Position numbers and translations under genes: made by a program. A DNA stretch of 64,000 nt from a virus. Shown here piece by piece: positions 1 through 7,730 of the stretch. The stretch is from positions 118,330-182,329 of IMG/VR virus record IMGVR_UViG_3300026097_001223; one strand, given 5' to 3'. The notes beneath the pieces are model-generated. The model saw only the letters and a program-made list of their open reading frames with translations. It was not told the DNA's origin and made no database searches. The stretch's first letter is position 1. Each line of letters starts with the position of its first letter.

Positions 1-1
1 A

Positions 2-589
2 GCTCCCGAAAGTGCAAACAATGCTGGCAGTCAAACCAGCTTCATTCCCATGCTGGTATTGGGTATACCTACTACTCCTATCATGGCACTGATGATAGCC
101 GCACTCTTAATACACCATGTAGTGCCTGGTCCTCAGATAGTCAGCACCAATCCCGAAGTTTTTTGGGGATTGATTGCCAGTATGTGGATAGGCAATCTGC
201 TGTTGCTGGTTTTGAATCTGCCGTTGATTGGTATTTGGATACGCATGTTAAATATAAGTTATAATATACTGTACCCAATTATACTGATATTTGCATGCCT
301 GGGCGTGTATGTGGTCACCAGCAATGTTGTTCATGTATTAATGACCGTTCCTTTTGCAGTGCTGGGTTATCTGTTTAAAAAATGGGAATGTGAACCCGCG
401 CCATTGATGATGGGATTCATAGTAGGAGCAGCCATGGAAGAACATCTACGCAGGGCCATGACCATCAGCAAAGGTGATTGGATGGTATTTGTGGAAAGAC
501 CTATCAGCGCCACACTGTTGGCTATCGCAACAGCATCTTTGGTTGTTGTGGCAATTTACGTTGCAAGGAGAGTGCGTGTACATTCGTGA
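2..589 (+). CDS. tctA: TctA-type tricarboxylate transporter, C-terminal part (cut by window edge)
   Basis: Large membrane subunit of a tripartite tricarboxylate transporter (TTT), which imports carboxylates across the inner membrane using a periplasmic TctC binding protein. The frame is open from base 2 and begins with the family signature PESANNAG followed by a LGIP stretch, so the true start lies upstream; an internal ATG at 50 is not the start. Several hydrophobic segments follow, with typical TctA C-terminal blocks (HHVVPGPQ, GLIASMWIGN, AMEEHLRRAM). The stop at 589 overlaps the next gene. A second, complete TctA with TctC is found at 43.8-46.3 kb, so this phage carries two TctA genes. 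The N-terminal half cannot be judged here. Confidence 0.9.
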   Translation, partial: APESANNAGSQTSFIPMLVLGIPTTPIMALMIAALLIHHVVPGPQIVSTNPEVFWGLIASMWIGNLLLLVLNLPLIGIWIRMLNISYNILYPIILIFACLGVYVVTSNVVHVLMTVPFAVLGYLFKKWECEPAPLMMGFIVGAAMEEHLRRAMTISKGDWMVFVERPISATLLAIATASLVVVAIYVARRVRVHS

Positions 590-1421
590 AAAAAACGGCA
601 TAGATGATCTGTACGGATACAGTGTTGGCACGGTGTTAAATGATTGCGGACATGACGACAGTAAATTGATTGCAATGCTTATCCAAAAGGCAATGCGCGA
701 CTACAATGTCAATGTATGGTTATGTGATTTCACTGTGAAAAATTTACTTGAATATTCGCAGGCACAAGAACGGTGCGGCGTAGCACAGGTGTATAATAAT
801 TACATTAATGATTTTATCCTAGGAAACAACTATACTCCCAGGCAATATGAATACCCGGCAGATTATGTAATGGGTGCACAAGAGTTCGACGAAAGTGTTA
901 GATTTTACAATGCTACAAAGTTTGCATATTTTTTAGAAAATCCTATCGACAAGTTCCGTGTACCGATTGCTTATAGTTATGGCGACAATAACACACTGTT
1001 AAGACACCCAGGTAACACACGCTACATGTCAATGATGGCAATGCCAGACAATACAGGTGTGCAATTGTTGATTACGGATTTTGTAAAAAATAAACAGATT
1101 TTAGAACATGCAAAAGCACAGTGCACTAACTGTGTTAATCTTGCTGAGTGCACTGCACAAGAAATAGTTGAACTATTTGATTTTAGTACGTACCACGGAT
1201 TAAGTGTGCGATATAGTAATCTTGTAGGAATACAAGTGGTAGAATCTCACAGCCGATTAACAGAATTTTACGAGCCTTTTATTATTTCTTACACTGGTTC
1301 TGAATTGTATGTTAACAAAACCTTGGTCGCACAATTACGTGTCGGTGAAAAAAATCATAAAGATTATTTTTATATGCCTGGCACAAAACATGACTATTTG
1401 CAAATGGAATATGAGTTTTAA
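576..1421 (+). CDS. hypothetical protein, 281 aa, unknown function
   Basis: I do not recognise this protein. GTG at 576 is preferred because AAGGAG lies 5 bases upstream (565-570); the longer frame back to 474 would overlap TctA by more than 110 bases. The start overlaps the TctA stop by 14 bases, which points to translational coupling. The product is soluble-looking, with no membrane segment, and has scattered cysteines including a CTNCVNLAEC cluster in the last third that could bind a metal, although this is only a visual impression. The end overlaps the next gene by 11 bases. Function is unknown. Confidence 0.65.
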   Translation: MYIREKNGIDDLYGYSVGTVLNDCGHDDSKLIAMLIQKAMRDYNVNVWLCDFTVKNLLEYSQAQERCGVAQVYNNYINDFILGNNYTPRQYEYPADYVMGAQEFDESVRFYNATKFAYFLENPIDKFRVPIAYSYGDNNTLLRHPGNTRYMSMMAMPDNTGVQLLITDFVKNKQILEHAKAQCTNCVNLAECTAQEIVELFDFSTYHGLSVRYSNLVGIQVVESHSRLTEFYEPFIISYTGSELYVNKTLVAQLRVGEKNHKDYFYMPGTKHDYLQMEYEF

Positions 1422-2583
1422 ATTTTTTATACCCAATGGCAAACTACTTCGGCAATCCATTGTGCCACAATTTAATTTTTTAGATACACTTGAGTATTTG
1501 AACATTGAGTATACTGTAACCAATAGGCCAGAATCTGACAGTATTCTTTTAATTGTGCCGCTAAATGAAATACAAATTCGAGGCAACGACCACTGGGTCG
1601 AAGGCATAAAAAAATATTTCACAGATCATTCTTGGTCAGGTCCGGTGCTGATTTGGTACCCCGAGGAGCAGTTTGATTGGATATCCGGCGGACATATTTT
1701 AAATGAAATTGTAAAAAAGCTAGGTTATCCAAAACACAATGTTTTTTACGTTAGCGGAGATAAAACACCAGTTGAATCGGCTAACCTAGCTAGCGACAAT
1801 GTTTTGTATTTTCCTTACTTTGCTTATCGTATATCAAGATTAACTGCTCCAACAAGCAAACAACTCAAGTCTGCTCAAAAATCTTTTATTTGTCCAATAT
1901 GGCATGCGAGACCAGCAAGGCAATATCTACTGCATTATCTTTATAAAAATAATTTTTTAGATAAAGGATACGTAAGCTTTGGGAGAAATAAGTATTCCAC
2001 ATTGGAGGTTTTAAAACAGTATTCCAGCAAATACTTACCAGCCAGCGAGCTAGAGCAAATTGCGGAAACCATGACTCTGTTTTTGCCATTGGAAGAAAAC
2101 AATTTTACTCCGCAATATCAATTGACAATCGATGACTCGGGTATGAGTCAAGACAAGGCATGGAGTCATCAGTGGTTGTTAGATCAATTGTATCCTTATA
2201 TGAGATCCACAAAGGTTTATATTTCGCCGGAATCCGGGTGGAATTGGCAAGGGGACTTACCACACCCTACAGGATTTCTCACTGAAAAAACTTTTTTCGC
2301 TGTGTTAAGCAGAATGCCGTTTTTAATTCATGGCGAAAAACATTTAATAAAAACCATGCAAGATCTTGGCTATGAAACATTTTCGGATCATGTAGATGAA
2401 AGCTACGATGAACACGACAGTATTCATCAACGTACATTGGCAATGCTCGATTCACTTAATCAATTTTGTGATATTAGTGACATATCAGTGTTCGATGATA
2501 TTGTCGAACACAATTACAATGTGCTGTTAACCAGCGACTATAAATCTATGTTAACTACTCAATTAGAAAAAATACAGCCTTAA
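1411..2583 (+). CDS. glycosyltransferase-like protein with EKTFFAV / DESYD motif, 390 aa
   Basis: Start chosen at ATG 1411, which overlaps the previous stop; the open frame continues further upstream but only within the preceding gene. The C-terminal third has TEKTFFAVLSRMPFLIHG followed by LGYETF and DESYDEHD. This pattern recalls phage and bacterial glycosyltransferase-like proteins, in which an EKT-x-PFL-x-G block precedes a DESYD block. No membrane segment is visible. It ends just before a tRNA gene. A role in sugar transfer to surface or virion is inference; the family assignment is tentative and from memory. Confidence 0.6.
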   Translation: MSFKFFIPNGKLLRQSIVPQFNFLDTLEYLNIEYTVTNRPESDSILLIVPLNEIQIRGNDHWVEGIKKYFTDHSWSGPVLIWYPEEQFDWISGGHILNEIVKKLGYPKHNVFYVSGDKTPVESANLASDNVLYFPYFAYRISRLTAPTSKQLKSAQKSFICPIWHARPARQYLLHYLYKNNFLDKGYVSFGRNKYSTLEVLKQYSSKYLPASELEQIAETMTLFLPLEENNFTPQYQLTIDDSGMSQDKAWSHQWLLDQLYPYMRSTKVYISPESGWNWQGDLPHPTGFLTEKTFFAVLSRMPFLIHGEKHLIKTMQDLGYETFSDHVDESYDEHDSIHQRTLAMLDSLNQFCDISDISVFDDIVEHNYNVLLTSDYKSMLTTQLEKIQP

Positions 2584-2587
2584 TTGG

Positions 2588-2615
2588 TTGACAAACAAGT
2601 TGTTTAGTGTAAACT
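2588..2615 (+). promoter_or_regulatory. possible sigma70-type promoter for tRNA and B12 region
   Basis: TTGACA at 2588-2593 is a perfect -35 match. The best -10 at normal spacing is weak (TAAACT, 16-base spacer); a better TATAAA at 2615 sits 21 bases away, which is too far. It lies in the short gap before the tRNA and riboswitch. Confidence 0.35.
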
Positions 2616-2626
2616 ATAAACAAGTT

Positions 2627-2703
2627 GGACCTATAGCTCAGTTGGTTAGAGCAGTGAACTCATAATTCATTGGCCCCTGGTTCGAGTCCAGGTGGGTCCA
2701 CCA
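2627..2703 (+). tRNA. tRNA with CAU anticodon (Met or Ile2)
   Basis: Full cloverleaf: acceptor GGACCTA pairs with TGGGTCC (one G-U), D arm AGCTCAGTTGGTTAGAGC, anticodon loop CTCATAA, T arm CTGGTTCGAGTCCAG, encoded CCA at 2701-2703. Anticodon CAU means elongator Met or, if the C is lysidine-modified by host TilS, Ile reading AUA. The sequence alone does not decide; phage CAU tRNAs are often the Ile2 type. Confidence 0.93.
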
Positions 2704-2714
2704 ACTTATTCATA

Positions 2715-2900
2715 GCTGCAACTCGTAGTGCATAACTAAAACTAGGTACAGTTGAGGTCACCGTGAACATAGAGATTCATGGGTAATCGGGGAAGCAGTA
2801 AATCTGCACTGGCCTTGCAACGGTAGAGCGACACTGGGTCGCGAGTCCGAATGCCGTCCTCAATATTCTGGTACCGCAGAGCACAAGGTACTGCTCTGAC
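2715..2900 (+). promoter_or_regulatory. cobalamin (B12) riboswitch upstream of btuB-like gene
   Basis: The RNA leader contains the hallmark core of the cobalamin aptamer: CGGGGAAGCAG, AAATCTGCACTG, TTGCAACGG, and the B12 box GAGTCCGAATGCCGTCC at 2843-2859. Downstream are sequences that could form the expression platform. GTACC at 2871-2875 can pair with GGTAC at 2887-2891 or with GGTAC at 2913-2917, which includes the ribosome-binding region of the next gene. CAGAGCA at 2877-2883 can pair with TGCTCTG at 2892-2898. This suggests control of translation: adenosyl- or other cobalamin bound would shut receptor synthesis. Aptamer boundaries are approximate. Ligand type is not determined. Confidence 0.9.
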
Positions 2901-2920
2901 AACTTACAAAAAGGTACACA

Positions 2921-4531
2921 ATGAAAAAATCTATTCTCTCCATTGGCCTATTGGCCGTGTCTCTTTCTACGTCAGCAGAAACCACTGACATAACAATTTA
3001 TGTTACTCGAACACCAGTTGAACAAAGCATTGACACCAGGAGTTATACTAGAGCGGACTCTTTAGAACAACTGGAACAGTCTCCGGGTATTAATATTGTG
3101 CAGAGCGGACCGCGTGGACAAAATACCAGCATGTTTGCACGAGGCACAGAAAGTGACCATACACTGCTTGCTATCAACGGCATGCCTATCAAAGATCATA
3201 GCACTATATCTGGCAGTGATGACATTGGACAACACAGTTTGGCTGGTATTGATCAACTGTTGTTTATACGAGGTCCAGCCGGTAGCGCCTATGGGCCCAA
3301 TGCTGTAGGAGGTGCTGTTGACTTTATCAGTCGCGGCACAGGCGACAGTGTATCAGCATCAACTGGTACCTATGGTTATAAAAATCTGTATGGCAGTAAA
3401 CGTTTTGCAAAGGATTCCTTTGCTGGTAGCATTGCTGTTGAAACAGAACGTGCCAATGGCATTGATGTTCAGGACAACGGTGATCAGGACAGCTACACCA
3501 AGAAAAACATAAACCTGTATGGCAGTTGGATGCTGGATCAAGGCGACTTGTACTTGAACTATATCCAGTCAGACAATAGCAGTGACCTAGATGGATGGAA
3601 CGAAACCAGTAACTGGCAGTTTGATAACACACAACTTGGCTACGAAACACAAAGTGCTCGGATCGTCTACAATCAAGCAAATCATAAACGCATCTATGAT
3701 ACTTCCAGTGTGTATCTCAGCTCTGACGCTAGACTGTTGACTGAAAAAACCTGGAATCAATGGACAGTGAGCCTAGAGCACAGCAATCATGAGTACGACA
3801 GCAACAGTCGAACTGAGCAAGGGGCAGCTGTTGCTTATAATGATCAGTGGCTAAGTGCCGAATTGCGATCCGATGACACTGAGCTAGGGTCATTTGCCAG
3901 CTGGAGACTGGGCGTTTCTCACAGTGGTTTGCGAGCCAGCGTCGCCAACGGATTTAGAACCCCCAGCCTCTATGAAGTCTACGGTGATGATTTGTATGTA
4001 GAAGAAAACACAGGCCTGCAAGCAGAATATATCACTGCATATGAATTGGGATATAGAAACAGCTGGGTTGATACTGCTTTGTTTTTCAACCAAGAAACAG
4101 ACAGGATCACATACATCACTGATCCAGAGACCTATGTAGGACAGTACACAAACAACATCAAAGACACTGTTCGTACACACGGAGTTGAAACATCTCTTAC
4201 CAAAACTGTGGACGATGTTACTGTGAATTACAACTATACCTATACCTGGAGTGATGCAGACAAGCTGAGACAGCCAGCTCACATGCACAACCTTGCTCTT
4301 TTATATGGCAGTGTAACATATAGTGCACAGTATATAGGATCGCACCTGGACACTGACAGCAACACGTTTACTACAGTGAACATGAATGATGTGCTGTTAC
4401 AGAATTTGTCTTACAAGAAAAAATGGTTCACTGTGACGGTAAATAATATCACTGATCAACAGTATCAACGTCCAGATGGGTATCAACAATACGGACGCAC
4501 TATCACATTAAAGGCAGATTATGAATTCTAA
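2921..4531 (+). CDS. btuB: BtuB-like TonB-dependent outer-membrane cobalamin receptor, 536 aa
   Basis: Outer-membrane TonB-dependent receptor, most likely for vitamin B12 given the cobalamin riboswitch immediately upstream. N-terminal signal peptide (residues 1-19, MKKSILSIGLLAVSLSTSA), then a TonB-box-like TDITIYVTRTP. A plug domain spans roughly residues 45-140, with FARGTESDHTLLAINGMPI and IRGPAGSAYGPNAVGGAVDFIS. A long beta-barrel follows, ending in the terminal Phe typical of barrel proteins (KADYEF). At 536 residues it is shorter than the about 600 of bacterial BtuB, but plug and barrel both look present. The stop overlaps the next membrane gene, so the two are probably co-expressed. 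In a phage it could feed host B12-dependent enzymes during infection, or could block the receptor used by rival phages. Confidence 0.9.
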   Translation: MKKSILSIGLLAVSLSTSAETTDITIYVTRTPVEQSIDTRSYTRADSLEQLEQSPGINIVQSGPRGQNTSMFARGTESDHTLLAINGMPIKDHSTISGSDDIGQHSLAGIDQLLFIRGPAGSAYGPNAVGGAVDFISRGTGDSVSASTGTYGYKNLYGSKRFAKDSFAGSIAVETERANGIDVQDNGDQDSYTKKNINLYGSWMLDQGDLYLNYIQSDNSSDLDGWNETSNWQFDNTQLGYETQSARIVYNQANHKRIYDTSSVYLSSDARLLTEKTWNQWTVSLEHSNHEYDSNSRTEQGAAVAYNDQWLSAELRSDDTELGSFASWRLGVSHSGLRASVANGFRTPSLYEVYGDDLYVEENTGLQAEYITAYELGYRNSWVDTALFFNQETDRITYITDPETYVGQYTNNIKDTVRTHGVETSLTKTVDDVTVNYNYTYTWSDADKLRQPAHMHNLALLYGSVTYSAQYIGSHLDTDSNTFTTVNMNDVLLQNLSYKKKWFTVTVNNITDQQYQRPDGYQQYGRTITLKADYEF

Positions 4532-5009
4532 TATACGACTTTTTTTATTTTTAGCAGGGGCACTGTTTTTATTTAGAATTGTGCCGCATCCTCCAAACTT
4601 TACACCTGTTATCGCGGCAACTGTGTTTGCCGCGTGTGCAGGACAGCGTTTTTGGGAAACCATGGCTGTGGTGCTACTGGCAATGTTTGTGAGTGATTTG
4701 TTTTTAGGATTACATGCTGGTATGCTGTGGGTATACGCCAGCCTGGTACTTGTGTTCGTGACCTCAAGGTATATGAGTTTACTTGCAAGCACACTGATTG
4801 GACCTACAGTATTTTTTGTGTCTAGTAATTTTGCAGTATGGTTGAGCGGATGGTATCCTATGACCCTTGAAGGGTTGATTACTTGTTATGTGGCTGCCAT
4901 ACCATTTTATGCGACCAGCTTGACTGCGACAGTGTTCTATGTTATATTATTTAAAATAATGCAACGTTATCTCGCAGTAGCTCAGCAGGATAGAGCATCG
5001 GACTTCTAA
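4521..5009 (+). CDS. DUF6580-like membrane protein, putative vitamin transporter S-component, 162 aa
   Basis: Integral membrane protein with about five hydrophobic segments. Recognisable blocks RIVPHPPNFTPV, SDLFLGLH and ITCYVAAIPFYATSL match the DUF6580 family as I recall it, a family resembling substrate-binding S components of ECF vitamin transporters and found next to B12-regulated genes. It starts 11 bases before the BtuB stop, so both belong to the riboswitch-controlled unit; a role in moving cobalamin or a precursor across the inner membrane is inference. The last 13 codons (VAQQDRASDF region) read through the 5' half of the tRNA-Arg gene, so the gene end and tRNA overlap by about 39 bases. 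Confidence 0.75.
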   Translation: MNSNIRLFLFLAGALFLFRIVPHPPNFTPVIAATVFAACAGQRFWETMAVVLLAMFVSDLFLGLHAGMLWVYASLVLVFVTSRYMSLLASTLIGPTVFFVSSNFAVWLSGWYPMTLEGLITCYVAAIPFYATSLTATVFYVILFKIMQRYLAVAQQDRASDF

Positions 5010-5047
5010 TCCGAGGGTCGCAGGTTCGAATCCTGCCTGCGAGGCCA
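4971..5047 (+). tRNA. tRNA-Arg(UCU)
   Basis: Acceptor CTCGCAG pairs with CTGCGAG, anticodon stem TCGGA/TCCGA encloses loop CTTCTAA (anticodon UCU, reads AGA), T arm GCAGGTTCGAATCCTGC, discriminator G, encoded CCA at 5045-5047. Its first half overlaps the 3' end of the preceding membrane-protein gene, so the tRNA must be processed out of that mRNA. Confidence 0.95.
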
Positions 5048-5088
5048 ATTATTCCTCTTGCCGCTAAGTACAAAAATAGGAAAAAATC

Positions 5089-5337
5089 ATGAACTTTTTT
5101 ATCATAGTACTATTAAGCGGATCGGTCAATGGAGCCGAAGAGTATTTTATTGTAACTGATCCAACATTTGAAACCATGGAACAGTGCGCAGATCATGGCG
5201 TTAACAACCAAAGTTCAGTGTTACAGGGCATGTACAATGCTACGGGTAGAACAAACTGGGACACAATAGCCTGCGTTGATAAAGAAAGATTACAATACAT
5301 GTTAAGAAATATAAAACCAGAAGGTATAGATGCATAA
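5089..5337 (+). CDS. small exported protein, 82 aa, unknown
   Basis: A short N-terminal hydrophobic stretch (MNFFIIVLLSGSVNGA) looks like a signal peptide or membrane anchor. It is followed by a small domain with two cysteines and the pattern TFETMEQCADHG. A similar TFTTMQECFQAREQ pattern occurs in the small protein at 11591, so the two may be distant relatives. AGGAAAAA lies just upstream of the ATG. Its stop overlaps the NadE start, so they are probably co-translated. Function unknown. Confidence 0.6.
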   Translation: MNFFIIVLLSGSVNGAEEYFIVTDPTFETMEQCADHGVNNQSSVLQGMYNATGRTNWDTIACVDKERLQYMLRNIKPEGIDA

Positions 5338-6091
5338 AACTCCAGAAAACATAAGCAATTGGATAAAAACCTACGCTGAAGATGCTGGACTCGAAACTCT
5401 AGTGGTAGGTGTAAGTGGCGGCATTGACAGTGCTGTAGTGAGCACACTGTGTGCAATGACTGGCATGAACACAGTGGTAGTGAGCATGCCTATTAGACAA
5501 AAGGACGAGCAACATGAACTCAGTGTTGATCATTGTTTGGCATTGCTTGAAAGATTTCCAAATGTTCACTGGGACACTGTGAATCTCACTGAAGCGTTTG
5601 AACAACTAGAAACACTGTTTGCAAACACGCAATACAACAGTGAATTAGCATTTGCCAACAGCCGCAGTAGACTGAGAATGATCACACTGTACCAAATTGC
5701 AGGAAGCACTCGCGGACTTGTGGTGGGCACTGGCAACAAGGTTGAAGACTTTGGCGTTGGGTTTTACACCAAGTATGGCGATGGCGGTGTTGACATTTCG
5801 CCCATTGCAGACCTAACAAAAACTCAAGTTTGGGAAATGGGAAAAACAATCGGCGTCGATCAACGCATCATTGATGCCAAGCCCACCGACGGATTATGGG
5901 ACGATGGTCGAAACGACCAGGATCAATTAGGCGGATTGACCTATTCACAATTAGAAGAAGCCATGCGCCTAGCAGATGCAGTGCGAGCAGGTGCTCCTCT
6001 AGAAGCGCATGAAAAACGACTGCTAGACAAGTACAACGAGATTCGCAAACCAAACCTGCACAAGATGAATCCAATTCCTGTATTTAAATGA
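5330..6091 (+). CDS. nadE: NH3-dependent NAD+ synthetase (NadE), 253 aa
   Basis: Last step of NAD+ synthesis: amidation of deamido-NAD+ with ATP and ammonia, in the cytoplasm. The ATP-pyrophosphatase P-loop SGGIDSA is at residues 29-35, followed later by the conserved SRSRLRM, LVVGTGNKVEDFGVGFYTKYGDGGVDISPIADL region and KPTDGLWDDG. The length matches the short, glutaminase-free form of the enzyme, so ammonia is the expected nitrogen source. All catalytic blocks appear intact. It overlaps the genes on both sides by a few bases. In phages, NAD-making enzymes can support metabolism during infection or restore NAD after depletion by host defence; which applies here is unknown. Confidence 0.95.
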   Translation: MHKTPENISNWIKTYAEDAGLETLVVGVSGGIDSAVVSTLCAMTGMNTVVVSMPIRQKDEQHELSVDHCLALLERFPNVHWDTVNLTEAFEQLETLFANTQYNSELAFANSRSRLRMITLYQIAGSTRGLVVGTGNKVEDFGVGFYTKYGDGGVDISPIADLTKTQVWEMGKTIGVDQRIIDAKPTDGLWDDGRNDQDQLGGLTYSQLEEAMRLADAVRAGAPLEAHEKRLLDKYNEIRKPNLHKMNPIPVFK

Positions 6092-6678
6092 GCAACATAC
6101 CAAAAAATAAAAGCGTTTTAATTTTTGCATATTTTCGAAGTGGTAGCACTGCTCTCTGTGACCAAATTGCTAAACAATTAAATGTCCCTAATTTTGACGA
6201 AGCATTTCATAACTGTTACCCTGACAGAAGAGATGAATTTTTAAAATATTATCCTAAGCGTTGTGTATTCAAAATCATGGGCGATCAAACTGGAGGGAAG
6301 TATACCGCCCAAATTAACAATGCATTCCGAGACTGCTACACTATAAAATTAACAAGACGAGATTTAGCAGCACAATGTACAAGCTGGGTTATAAGTCAAA
6401 TGGGCTACATATGGCATCAATACAAAACTATGCAAATGTCAGATTATACCATTGAAATTGACCATAAATGGTTTAAGTTATATATAAATCAAATTTTGCA
6501 AAGCAATCAACTTATTGATAGTTTTACAAGATATACCAACTTTGACAAACATTTGGTATACGAAGATTTAAAACCAATTACCGGTGACTATATAAAGCGT
6601 AAAAAACCTACTAACTACACGGAAGTATATGATTCGGTTAAAATTATCTTGGAAAGAAATCATGGATATAACTTATGA
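6088..6678 (+). CDS. sulfotransferase-like protein, 196 aa
   Basis: The N-terminus carries a PAPS-binding loop of sulfotransferase type, VLIFAYFRSGSTALCDQIA (residues 10-28). A second motif, IKLTRRDLAAQCTSW, resembles the 3'-phosphate-binding region (R..L..S). Members of this superfamily transfer sulfate from PAPS to sugars or other acceptors; the acceptor here is unknown. It overlaps NadE by ATGA and the next gene by ATGA. Several further sulfotransferase-like genes occur in the window. A kinase of the CysC type, which could make PAPS, is at 47048. Confidence 0.7.
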   Translation: MSNIPKNKSVLIFAYFRSGSTALCDQIAKQLNVPNFDEAFHNCYPDRRDEFLKYYPKRCVFKIMGDQTGGKYTAQINNAFRDCYTIKLTRRDLAAQCTSWVISQMGYIWHQYKTMQMSDYTIEIDHKWFKLYINQILQSNQLIDSFTRYTNFDKHLVYEDLKPITGDYIKRKKPTNYTEVYDSVKIILERNHGYNL

Positions 6679-7349
6679 ATCTTGTTGTATTCGGCGACAG
6701 TTTTGCTCATGGGATTAATAAAGAACCTTATCGCATGTTAAACGAGGAAAGTAACGCACAAAGCTTTGCGCAACAGATTGTTGACCAATCTAATGTGTTT
6801 TCTGAATGTATAAACAATGGCAAATCGGGAAATAGCAACGGTTGCATTGCCCATGATGTGTACCAATATACTCTAGAAAACAATACCAGTAACTGTTTTT
6901 TTCTTATTTGTTGGACCACTCCTTTGAGAAGACATCGGTGGAACGGGAAAACTTATGTGCCTTGTAATGCGCAAATTGCAGAATATACAAATCACAGCAG
7001 AATTTATGAAACTCTTAGAGATATTGCACTTGTAGCAAATTTCTTACAGCATAACAATATTCCATACTTGATGACTCAAGCATTTGATGACTTAAAAAAA
7101 TACACACACGACAAAACCATAATGATTCCTAACTGGATAGAATATCCAGCGCCTAATAACACACTTTTTGACATCTGCGCAAAAAGGTGGCTCAGTGATG
7201 TTGAACACAATGATTACAAAAAAAATCATGCTACGTTTGATGTAGAGACCGAATATCTTGCTGGATGTAAACACCCTAACAAACTAGGTCATCAGAAGAT
7301 TGCAGAAACATTGTTGCCTTACATTTTACAAAAGATTTCAAAAAAATAA
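6675..7349 (+). CDS. SGNH/GDSL-like hydrolase, 224 aa
   Basis: Starts with the GDSL-type nucleophile block VVFGDSFAHG (Ser at residue 10) and ends with a block V motif KHPNKLGHQKIAETLL containing the expected catalytic His. The intermediate Gly and Asn blocks (NGKSGNSNG, CWTTPLRRH) are plausible. SGNH enzymes are esterases or lipases and many modify polysaccharides by adding or removing acetyl groups. No signal peptide is seen, so it acts in the cytoplasm or is used on virion or surface-sugar precursors. It overlaps the sulfotransferase-like gene upstream. Confidence 0.7.
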   Translation: MNLVVFGDSFAHGINKEPYRMLNEESNAQSFAQQIVDQSNVFSECINNGKSGNSNGCIAHDVYQYTLENNTSNCFFLICWTTPLRRHRWNGKTYVPCNAQIAEYTNHSRIYETLRDIALVANFLQHNNIPYLMTQAFDDLKKYTHDKTIMIPNWIEYPAPNNTLFDICAKRWLSDVEHNDYKKNHATFDVETEYLAGCKHPNKLGHQKIAETLLPYILQKISKK

Positions 7350-7362
7350 CCATTATTTGTCA

Positions 7363-7391
7363 TTGACCATACATAAAAAAACTGTTATAGT
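7363..7391 (+). promoter_or_regulatory. sigma70-type promoter for the tRNA trio
   Basis: TTGACC (7363-7368), 17-base spacer, TATAGT (7386-7391), ending 10 bases before the first of three consecutive tRNA genes. Looks like a host-RNA-polymerase (early) promoter. Confidence 0.55.
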
Positions 7392-7401
7392 TAATCATAA
7401 T

Positions 7402-7494
7402 CGAGAAGTGGCCGAGTGGCTGAAGGCGCTCCCCTGCTAAGGGAGTATAGGGTTTGTAGCCCTATCGAGGGTTCGAATCCCTCCTTCTCGGCCA
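7402..7494 (+). tRNA. tRNA-Ser(GCU)
   Basis: Acceptor CGAGAAG/CTTCTCG, anticodon stem CTCCC/GGGAG with loop CTGCTAA (anticodon GCU, reads AGC/AGU), long class II variable arm (TATAGGGTTTGTAGCCCTAT region), T arm AGGGTTCGAATCCCT, encoded CCA at 7492-7494. Confidence 0.95.
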
Positions 7495-7507
7495 ATTTTA
7501 CATATAT

Positions 7508-7584
7508 GCCGCTGTAGCCCAATTGGCAGAGGCGTCTGGTTTAGGTCCAGAAGGTTGGGGGTTCGACTCCCTCCAGCGGCACCA
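7508..7584 (+). tRNA. tRNA-Leu(UAG) with a short variable loop
   Basis: Acceptor GCCGCTG/CAGCGGC, anticodon stem TCTGG/CCAGA with loop TTTAGGT (anticodon UAG, reads CUN), T arm GGGGGTTCGACTCCCTC, encoded CCA at 7582-7584. The variable loop is only about 5 bases (AGGTT), whereas bacterial leucine tRNAs normally have a long class II arm. Charging identity is therefore less certain than the anticodon. Confidence 0.88.
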
Positions 7585-7591
7585 TACATTT

Positions 7592-7666
7592 GCGGGTGTA
7601 GCTCAGTGGTAGAGCCCTTCGTTGCCAACGAAGCTGTCGTGAGTTCGAATCTCATCACCCGCTCCA
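7592..7666 (+). tRNA. tRNA-Gly(GCC)
   Basis: Acceptor GCGGGTG/CACCCGC, anticodon stem CTTCG/CGAAG with loop TTGCCAA (anticodon GCC), T arm TGAGTTCGAATCTCA, discriminator T, encoded CCA at 7664-7666. Last of three tRNAs spaced 7-13 bases apart. Confidence 0.95.
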
Positions 7667-7730
7667 CTTAGAGATATATTCTTTATGTTGAACACAATTT
7701 TAATAAAATTTTTTAAAGTTTACATTTATA

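Noticed and set aside
7437-7667. Minus-strand ORF over three tRNA genes with motifs like RFELTTASLATKGSTTELHP
   Set aside because: This is the well-known artefact of translating tRNA genes; the tRNAs are clear.
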